Source of the DNA: Legionella rowbothamii
GTDB taxonomy: Bacteria > Pseudomonadota > Gammaproteobacteria > Legionellales > Legionellaceae
Direction: 5' to 3'
NCBI RefSeq assembly: GCF_900639985.1
Contig: NZ_CAAAIM010000005.1
Coordinates: 218,792-282,791 of the forward strand
DNA: 64,000 nucleotides
The notes under the pieces were generated by a model. It was given only the letters and a program-made list of their open reading frames with translations, was not told the DNA's origin and did no database searches. The position numbers were made by a program, and so were the translations under genes. Within the stretch, counting starts at the first letter, position 1, and the number at the start of each line of letters is the position of its first letter. This document shows positions 58,593 through 64,000 of this stretch, piece after piece.

Positions 58593-58667
58593 AGCCTATA
58601 TTAAAGGAAGTCGTAATACGGGTTGTGCTGGCACAAATTTCCATATTACGCTGTGCTAATATAGGCT
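58593..58667. repeat. Nested palindromic repeat (TAGCC/CGTAATACGG family)
   Basis: Outer arms AGCCTATATTA (58593-58603) and TAATATAGGCT (58657-58667) are perfect. Inner arms CGTAATACGG (58612-58621) and CCATATTACG (58641-58650) differ by one wobble. Same layout as 24107-24189. It lies between the minus-strand pepA start and the DUF1460 gene stop, ending about 12 bases before the latter. Confidence 0.72.
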
Positions 58668-58678
58668 GCATAGTTCGC

Positions 58679-59665
58679 TTAGCTATGACAGCGCGGCTGA
58701 GTGGGTACTACCACCTGAATGTTAATTCCTTTAATCGTAGGGCTTTTAAGTGCATCCTTCAGATAATCAATTAAAGGAACATCGACTACCTTCCCATATT
58801 CTGAAGAGGCTTCTCTAAAATACAAAATCTGGTCTTTCCAAATAGCAAAGCCTAGGTGGGAGATATTCAATGAGGTGCCAATTTTATCTCTTACGTTCCA
58901 ATTAGGTCGCACGATTTCAATAATCGCACCATTAGGGATTTGCGCAAATAGCTGTAAATCAGGTTTACCTTGTTCAGAGAACAATGCAGTCAAAGGCAGG
59001 TAAGGTACATTTTCCGAAGTAACTTCCAGTTTCGCGCCTTTCGCTTTTAATTCTTCTAAGCGTTTTTCTTGTTCTGCTTTACTGGCATTTTGTAAGCGGA
59101 TGGTTTCAATTGTTTTGTAGGCATACCAATTGGGTTTTTCAATAGTTGCTGTAGCCATCTGTGCTACGGACTTATTGTCCTTGTTTTTGATCGTCCGAGT
59201 AATGTCTTTGAACACCCCTTCCTGCTGATGATATTGATTCCAATCCAAACCCGTAAAATGCGTTCGTTGAATATAGGATACCTTGCCATTGCTATAGCGC
59301 ATTTGTTGCATGCATTGTTGGAAGGAGGGCAGCGAATTTGCTAAGGCTAAAGCAACAACTGTATTGACATAAGTATCACAATCGAAGGCATCCACCCGAT
59401 ATTGAGGAAATTGATCATAACGAGCCTTAGGACCTTCTCCTAATGAGCCTAGCACATAAGGCACACCAATAAAGTGCTTGCTTATCCAATCAATGCGCGC
59501 GGTCATAGAAATGTTCGGCATGAGGTTTAGCTTATGATATAGTTCTTCTATTGACGAATTTGCTTGTTTTTCAGTAGCGCTGGAATCAAAAGCATGACTG
59601 CTTGTACAAGCAAGAAAACCGATGAGCAAAGTGAATTTGCATAAGGGAGTAGACGTGTATTTCAT
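58679..59665 (-). CDS. Exported DUF1460 family protein (NlpC/P60-like amidase fold)
   Basis: 328 residues from ATG 59665, chosen because a signal peptide (about 1-26, ending SSHAF) starts there; an upstream in-frame ATG at 59704 would add 13 residues. Family hallmarks include FIGVPYVLGSLGEGPKARYD and VDAFDCDTYVNTVVALALA, with the probable active-site Cys in DCDTYV and a downstream His in ISHLGFA. Members are N-acetylmuramoyl-L-alanine amidase-like cysteine enzymes of the cell wall. Divergent from spmA. Confidence 0.87.
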   Translation of the reverse strand: MKYTSTPLCKFTLLIGFLACTSSHAFDSSATEKQANSSIEELYHKLNLMPNISMTARIDWISKHFIGVPYVLGSLGEGPKARYDQFPQYRVDAFDCDTYVNTVVALALANSLPSFQQCMQQMRYSNGKVSYIQRTHFTGLDWNQYHQQEGVFKDITRTIKNKDNKSVAQMATATIEKPNWYAYKTIETIRLQNASKAEQEKRLEELKAKGAKLEVTSENVPYLPLTALFSEQGKPDLQLFAQIPNGAIIEIVRPNWNVRDKIGTSLNISHLGFAIWKDQILYFREASSEYGKVVDVPLIDYLKDALKSPTIKGINIQVVVPTQPRCHS

Positions 59666-59734
59666 CAGAAGTGTCTTATATTTTGAGCTGGATGTGGAGT
59701 ACATATTAACTTGTTCCAGAGCCTGGAGGCAAGA

Positions 59735-60340
59735 ATGCTAAATATAATTTGGTTAGGAATGATACTCATTTCGATTGTGGTTGGTGTCATTGAAGGGCGT
59801 ATTGATGAGGTTGTTCGGGCTGTCACGGATTCTGCCAAACTTGGTTTTGAAATTGCTTTAGGGTTGGCTGGGATTATGTGTTTGTGGTTGGGCATTATGT
59901 CTATAGCCACCGAGTCTGGTTTGATTAAAATATTGGGTAAAGTCTTGCGACCTGTATTACGATGGCTATTTCCAGATGTACCCACTGATCATCCGGCAAT
60001 GGGCGCCATTGCTCTGAATATTTCGGCAAATATGCTTGGCCTTGCAAATGCTGCAACCCCATTTGGATTGCAAGCTATGAAAGAATTGCAAACCTTGAAT
60101 CAACATGCCCGTGTTGCTAGTAACTCCATGTGCACCTTTCTTGCGATTAACACTTCAAGCGTGCAGTTAATTCCTGCAACAGCCATTGCGTATCTTGCTG
60201 CTAATGGCAGTACGAATCCCACTAGTGTGGTATTTAGTTCTTTAGTAGCAACAATTATTTCCACGATAGTAGCAATTATTTCAGTGAAGCATCTTGCTAA
60301 ATTGCCTATTTTTAGCGTTGAGAAGGCGGATAGCTTATGA
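59735..60340 (+). CDS. spmA: SpmA-like nucleoside-recognition-domain membrane protein
   Basis: 201 residues, very hydrophobic with about five membrane helices and the Gate/nucleoside-recognition motif region including ALNISANMLGLANAATPFGL. ATG 59735 is chosen because GGAGG lies at 59725-59729. In Bacillus SpmA and SpmB act in spore dehydration, but non-sporulating proteobacteria widely carry the pair; their role there is unknown. It overlaps spmB by four bases (ATGA). Confidence 0.87.
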   Translation: MLNIIWLGMILISIVVGVIEGRIDEVVRAVTDSAKLGFEIALGLAGIMCLWLGIMSIATESGLIKILGKVLRPVLRWLFPDVPTDHPAMGAIALNISANMLGLANAATPFGLQAMKELQTLNQHARVASNSMCTFLAINTSSVQLIPATAIAYLAANGSTNPTSVVFSSLVATIISTIVAIISVKHLAKLPIFSVEKADSL

Positions 60341-60870
60341 GTGGAATAGCCAATCAATTATCCAACTGGATGCTCTTACTGTTTGTTGTGGGTATTCCTC
60401 TTTATGCGGCGATAAAAAAAATTAATGTGTTTGATGCTTTTATTGTCGGTGCTAAGCAAGGATTTGATACGGTTTTAAATATCTTGCCCTATTTGATTGC
60501 AATGATAGTTGCCATTGGCATGTTGCGAGCGTCTGGTTTTTTTACCCTATTGGGAAGACTGCTCGCACCCCTTATGGAGTTGATTGGCATGCCTTCCGAG
60601 GTTTTGCCTTTAGCGCTTATCCGTCCTTTTTCGGGTAGTGCGTCTACGGGGATTATGGCGGAATTAATCCATCAATACGGGGGAAATTCATTGATCGCCA
60701 AAACAGCAGCTACTATGATGGGAAGCACAGAAACAACTTTTTATGTGGTTGCGGTGTATTTCGGTTCCGTAGGTATTCGCAGAACACGCCATGCAATACC
60801 TGCGGGCTTATTGGCAGACTTAGCTGGTATTATTGCTTCGGTGGTGATTTGTAGGTACTTATTTGGATAA
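60337..60870 (+). CDS. spmB: SpmB-like nucleoside-recognition-domain membrane protein
   Basis: 177 residues with several membrane helices and the SpmB core: LPLALIRPFSGSASTGIMAE and KTAATMMGSTETTFYVVAVY. It is translationally coupled to spmA through an ATGA overlap, so the two probably form one transporter-like complex. It is followed by a strong palindrome shared with the convergent M23 gene. Confidence 0.88.
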   Translation: MSGIANQLSNWMLLLFVVGIPLYAAIKKINVFDAFIVGAKQGFDTVLNILPYLIAMIVAIGMLRASGFFTLLGRLLAPLMELIGMPSEVLPLALIRPFSGSASTGIMAELIHQYGGNSLIAKTAATMMGSTETTFYVVAVYFGSVGIRRTRHAIPAGLLADLAGIIASVVICRYLFG

Positions 60871-60880
60871 GCTTTTTATA

Positions 60881-60902
60881 GGTTGGGCCCGAGGGCCCAA
60901 CC
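60881..60902. terminator. Bidirectional palindrome between spmB and the M23 peptidase gene
   Basis: GGTTGGGCCC (60881-60890), GA, GGGCCCAACC (60893-60902) form a perfect 10-bp stem between convergent genes, 10 bases from spmB and 8 from the M23 gene. Same family as 11213-11243. Confidence 0.65.
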
Positions 60903-60910
60903 AACAGTGA

Positions 60911-62434
60911 CTATCCAATTTTCTTTTTCTTCTTGTTGTTCTTATTACTAGCAAACCCAGTTTTTTCCATGGCCTGTAGGCGGCTAAACAAGGCATGGGT
61001 TCTTGCTTTAAACGCAGCCATTTCACGTGAAGGAACTGGAGATGAAGTAGGTAGATAAGTCGACGTAGGATTTCTGGCTTGCCCATGTACATGCAGCTCA
61101 AAATGACAATGAGGGCCAGTAGCAAGCCCCGTTTGTCCTACATAGCCAATTACTTGGCCTCGCTTGATCCGGCTTCCTTTATACAAGCCTTTTTGGAACT
61201 TAAGCATATGGCCATAGATCGTGCTGAACTTCTTATCATGGGTAATTTCAATCATATTCCCATAACCATTATGACGGCCTATGGTTTTAATAACCCCATC
61301 ACCAGTTGCCATAATTGGTGTACCAATGGGGGCAGCCAAATCAATACCCTTATGAGCGCGGCGATAACGCAAAATAGGATGATATCTTGAGGTACTAAAA
61401 GTTGAGCTAATATGGCTGAATCGTACCGGGTAACGTGAGAATGCCTTTTTAAAGCTTTCACCTTGAGGAGTATAATAATCCCGCGAGCCATTCGCACTGA
61501 TATGACGCACTGCTTGAGCTGTTTTACCATTGCTGGTGTAGCTAGCCGCAACAATATCGCCAATTCCCACCATTTTATCTTTTACATACTGCGCTTCATA
61601 TACAATTGAAAAGCGATCTCCTGAACGTACGGAATGTGCAAAATCAACTTGTTTGCTTAAAATCGAAGTCATTTGGCGAATTAATTTGCTGGGAACGCCT
61701 AAGCGTTGTGCCGTTGTATATAATGAACCGTTCACTACTCCAGTAATATAACGATCTTGGTTCGTTACTTTTTTAGAATCGATCTTGGTCTTATAAACAG
61801 CCCCTTCTCTATATATTGTTAGCGTCTGGATATCATTCATAGGAATGACCAGCTTTTCCAATTTTTTATTATTAATCAAAAATTGCAATTCTTGACTTGG
61901 CTTAATTGCAGTCAATACTTTCGCATGGGGGTTTTTATGAACTACCAAATGTAAATTTTGCGCAGTTAATCCAAGACGATGAAATATAGTGGCCATTGAG
62001 TCACCCGAGCGGGGTTTTACGGTTTGCCACTCATTGTCTTTAATTACTTTAACAGTTTTTACAGCTTTGGCTACGACAGTTTTTTTTACCGACTTTTCTG
62101 TTTTATCCGTTTTTTCAGGTTTATGTGTAACATTAGCTTGGCTAGTTTTAACCTTCGGTTCTACTTTGTTAATTTGTTCCACTTCTTTTTTAATTGTCTG
62201 CTCTGTTACTTTAGCTAGTTCTACAAGGGGTACAGATTTTTTTTGTTCCATTACTTGTTTTTTTTCTAGCTTAGGTAATGAAATAGATTGACGTGCTTGG
62301 CTATTGTGTTCATGATGTGAACAGCTTTTCACAAGCAAATAAGGAAGCGAAAGGGCAACAATTAATGCAGAACCCATTAATAATTTGGATTGAATACCAG
62401 AATGTCGTGTTCGAATATAAGGTTTTTTATCCAT
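60911..62434 (-). CDS. M23 peptidoglycan endopeptidase with OapA/LysM-like domain (MepM/YebA-like)
   Basis: 507 residues from ATG 62434 (MDKKPYIR); two longer in-frame starts exist (62455, 62500) but lack support. One N-terminal membrane anchor (about 17-38) is followed by a Lys/Val-rich linker (50-130) and a LysM-like/opacity-associated domain near 132-200 (SGDSMATIFHRLGLTAQNLH). The M23 domain lies at about 365-470 with HKGIDLA, the HxH site HCHFELHVHG and GHMLKF. Unlike the EnvC gene, the metal ligands are intact, so it should cut D-Ala-mDAP cross-links and make room for new wall. Divergent from tyrS. Confidence 0.9.
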   Translation of the reverse strand: MDKKPYIRTRHSGIQSKLLMGSALIVALSLPYLLVKSCSHHEHNSQARQSISLPKLEKKQVMEQKKSVPLVELAKVTEQTIKKEVEQINKVEPKVKTSQANVTHKPEKTDKTEKSVKKTVVAKAVKTVKVIKDNEWQTVKPRSGDSMATIFHRLGLTAQNLHLVVHKNPHAKVLTAIKPSQELQFLINNKKLEKLVIPMNDIQTLTIYREGAVYKTKIDSKKVTNQDRYITGVVNGSLYTTAQRLGVPSKLIRQMTSILSKQVDFAHSVRSGDRFSIVYEAQYVKDKMVGIGDIVAASYTSNGKTAQAVRHISANGSRDYYTPQGESFKKAFSRYPVRFSHISSTFSTSRYHPILRYRRAHKGIDLAAPIGTPIMATGDGVIKTIGRHNGYGNMIEITHDKKFSTIYGHMLKFQKGLYKGSRIKRGQVIGYVGQTGLATGPHCHFELHVHGQARNPTSTYLPTSSPVPSREMAAFKARTHALFSRLQAMEKTGFASNKNNKKKKKIG

Positions 62435-62601
62435 TGTTTGCCTACATGTTGTCATCCGCAAGAATGCATTGTGTGCATTTTGTTCAAATTCGGGTGACAA
62501 ATTATTTTAAATCACCTCTTGGGTATGGCAGGAAATTGCCAACCGGGCTAAGATACTCGGTGTGAGAAGATAGGTCAATCATTTATAAAGGTTTTGATGT
62601 C

Positions 62602-63798
62602 ATGATAGTTGAAGATTCAGTTTGTTCCGAATTAATGCGAGGCTGTGAAGAGGTACTTCCACAGCAAGAACTCGAAAAAAAGCTTCAAAAGGGAACCCCT
62701 TTAAAAATAAAGGCAGGATTTGATCCCACGGCACCTGATTTGCATTTGGGACATACTGTATTACTTAATAAATTAAGACAGTTCCAAGAGCATGGGCATG
62801 AGGTCATTTTTTTGATCGGTGATTTTACAGCAATGATTGGTGATCCTACAGGAAAGAATGTAACACGTATGCCTTTGAGTCAGGAAACCGTTATTGAAAA
62901 TGCGAAGACCTATCAAGAACAAGTGTTCAAAATTCTCGATCCACAAAAAACAACGGTTGCATTTAACTCACACTGGTTAGGGCAATTTACAGCTGTGGAT
63001 TTAATTCGTTTAGCAGCGACACACACTGTCGCACGTATGCTAGAACGAGATGATTTTAATAAACGTTACAATTCAGGCCAGCCTATAGCGATTCATGAGT
63101 TCTTATATCCTTTATTACAAGGTTATGATTCTGTTGCTCTAAAAGCTGATGTTGAGTTTGGTGGGACTGATCAAAAATTCAATCTATTAATGGGGCGCGA
63201 ATTACAGAAGCATTACGGTCTTGAACCCCAGGTTGTTATGATGATGCCATTAATAGAAGGATTGGACGGTGTGAAGAAAATGTCCAAGTCTTTAGATAAT
63301 TATATAGGCATTAATGAACCTGCCTCAGATATGTTTGGTAAAATCATGTCTATCTCTGATGAATTAATGTGGCGCTATATTGATCTATTGAGTTTTAAAA
63401 CTGGAAGAGAAATTCAGGAATTAAAGGATTCGGTTATACACGGTGCAAATCCTCGAGATATAAAAATAGAGTTTGCTAAAGAAATCATTATACGTTTCCA
63501 TGATCATGCACAAGCTGAGCACGCACATAAAGAATTTATTGAGCGGTTCCAAAAAGGAGTTATTCCAGAAGATTTAGATGAGTTCACTATAATAAATGAT
63601 GATTCGCTTTCCTTAGCGCAATTATTAAAACAAATGAACTTAACGCAAAGCACTTCTGAATCTATGCGTATGGTGAAGCAGGGCGCGGTTAAAATAGATG
63701 GCGAAAAAGCAGAAGACCCCGCACTGGTACTGGTTTCTGGGAAGAGTTATGTAATACAAGTAGGTAAGCGCAGAATCGCCAAGCTGCATTTACAATAA
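62602..63798 (+). CDS. tyrS: Tyrosyl-tRNA synthetase
   Basis: 398 residues. The class I signatures are visible: [16 protein letters not shown] (HIGH-type motif) and KKMSKS (KMSKS loop). A C-terminal S4 RNA-binding domain follows (about 330-395, with [16 protein letters not shown]). This is the TyrS group related to TyrZ-type synthetases. It charges tRNA-Tyr. The ATG follows AAAGGTTTTGATGTC. The rRNA promoter region follows directly. Confidence 0.95.
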   Translation: MIVEDSVCSELMRGCEEVLPQQELEKKLQKGTPLKIKAGFDPTAPDLHLGHTVLLNKLRQFQEHGHEVIFLIGDFTAMIGDPTGKNVTRMPLSQETVIENAKTYQEQVFKILDPQKTTVAFNSHWLGQFTAVDLIRLAATHTVARMLERDDFNKRYNSGQPIAIHEFLYPLLQGYDSVALKADVEFGGTDQKFNLLMGRELQKHYGLEPQVVMMMPLIEGLDGVKKMSKSLDNYIGINEPASDMFGKIMSISDELMWRYIDLLSFKTGREIQELKDSVIHGANPRDIKIEFAKEIIIRFHDHAQAEHAHKEFIERFQKGVIPEDLDEFTIINDDSLSLAQLLKQMNLTQSTSESMRMVKQGAVKIDGEKAEDPALVLVSGKSYVIQVGKRRIAKLHLQ

Positions 63799-63838
63799 AC
63801 ACTGTGCGATTTTTTTTAAAGAAAATTGCAAAAAGTAT

Positions 63839-63866
63839 TTGACATAGAAATCGAAATCAGTAGAAT
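63839..63866 (+). promoter_or_regulatory. Strong promoter of a ribosomal RNA operon
   Basis: TTGACA (63839-63844), a 16-base spacer and TAGAAT (63861-63866) are followed by a GC-rich discriminator (ACGCAGCACGCCTCGG), the pattern of stringently controlled rRNA promoters. It points out of the window. Confidence 0.8.
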
Positions 63867-64000
63867 ACGCAGCACGCCTCGGGGCAAACGTTCATTAAGA
63901 AAATAAGAAGACAAACTGTGTGGGCACTTTGAAATAACTTGAGTGCTTGTGACTAGATAGAAGAAGTAAAAAGAAACGTTAGTGAAAACTGACGACAGGA
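63867..64000 (+). other. Leader of a 16S rRNA transcript (gene lies beyond the window)
   Basis: The AGACAAACTGTGTGGGCACT stretch (about 63909-63928) matches the conserved leader seen before E. coli 16S genes (GACAATCTGTGTGGGCACT), and GTTCATTAAG just before it resembles a worn boxA antitermination site. No mature 16S start is included. Confidence 0.75.

Noticed and set aside
59711..60870. Sporulation genes implying a spore former
   Set aside because: spmA/spmB-like pairs occur widely in non-sporulating proteobacteria; nothing else here suggests sporulation.
62519..62554. TTGGGT ... TAAGAT as a tyrS promoter
   Set aside because: Spacing between the hexamers is far from 17 bases.

Overview
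The window reads as chromosomal DNA of a Legionella species other than a well-known L. pneumophila strain. The evidence is the AT-rich gammaproteobacterial housekeeping content, the enhABC entry locus, the TTG-started letA next to uvrC, and large eukaryote-like open reading frames of the kind secreted by Dot/Icm. The canonical uppS-cdsA-dxr-rseP-bamA order appears without dxr, as expected for an organism that makes isoprenoids by the mevalonate route. The species cannot be named from the sequence alone.

Layout. 1-5.6 kb (minus strand): a GH3 hexosaminidase, an S41 processing protease, an EnvC-type amidase activator and gpmI. 5.7-16.4 kb (plus): an envelope-biogenesis run (uppS, cdsA, rseP, bamA, skp, lpxD, fabZ, lpxA), then serS and a peptide deformylase. 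16.5-19.4 kb: a 989-residue protein of unknown function with an IQ-like motif and a cryptic PLP-enzyme-like segment. 19.5-26.4 kb: ispB, ychF, pth and rplY (minus); rplU, rpmA and obgE (plus); a CinA-like gene (minus) whose 3' end overlaps obgE. 26.6-30.1 kb: phhA, letA and uvrC.

30.3-52.4 kb is the accessory part. It starts with a 1003-residue protein joining a SidE-type phosphodiesterase domain to a PARP-type ADP-ribosyltransferase domain that carries a tankyrase-like cysteine cluster. A methyltransferase, a P-type ATPase-like protein, a polysaccharide deacetylase and a single-span membrane protein follow, then enhA-enhB-enhC. Next come two tandem paralogues built from a ~57-residue repeat and two further unknown proteins. 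Several of these are candidate Dot/Icm substrates.

52.8-64 kb returns to housekeeping genes: rpsT, murJ, two M17 aminopeptidases, a DUF1840 gene, holC, a DUF1460 gene, spmA/spmB-like genes, an M23 endopeptidase and tyrS. The window ends in a strong promoter and leader that look like the start of an rRNA operon whose 16S gene lies just outside. Intergenic gaps are rich in dispersed palindromes of three families, some of which probably act as bidirectional terminators. No tRNA, insertion sequence or CRISPR array was seen.

The most exciting object is the PDE-PARP fusion at 30268-33279. It has the domain order of the SidE ubiquitin-modifying effectors, but an H-Y-E PARP-type transferase replaces the usual R-S-E one, and a candidate LC3-interacting motif sits at its C terminus.
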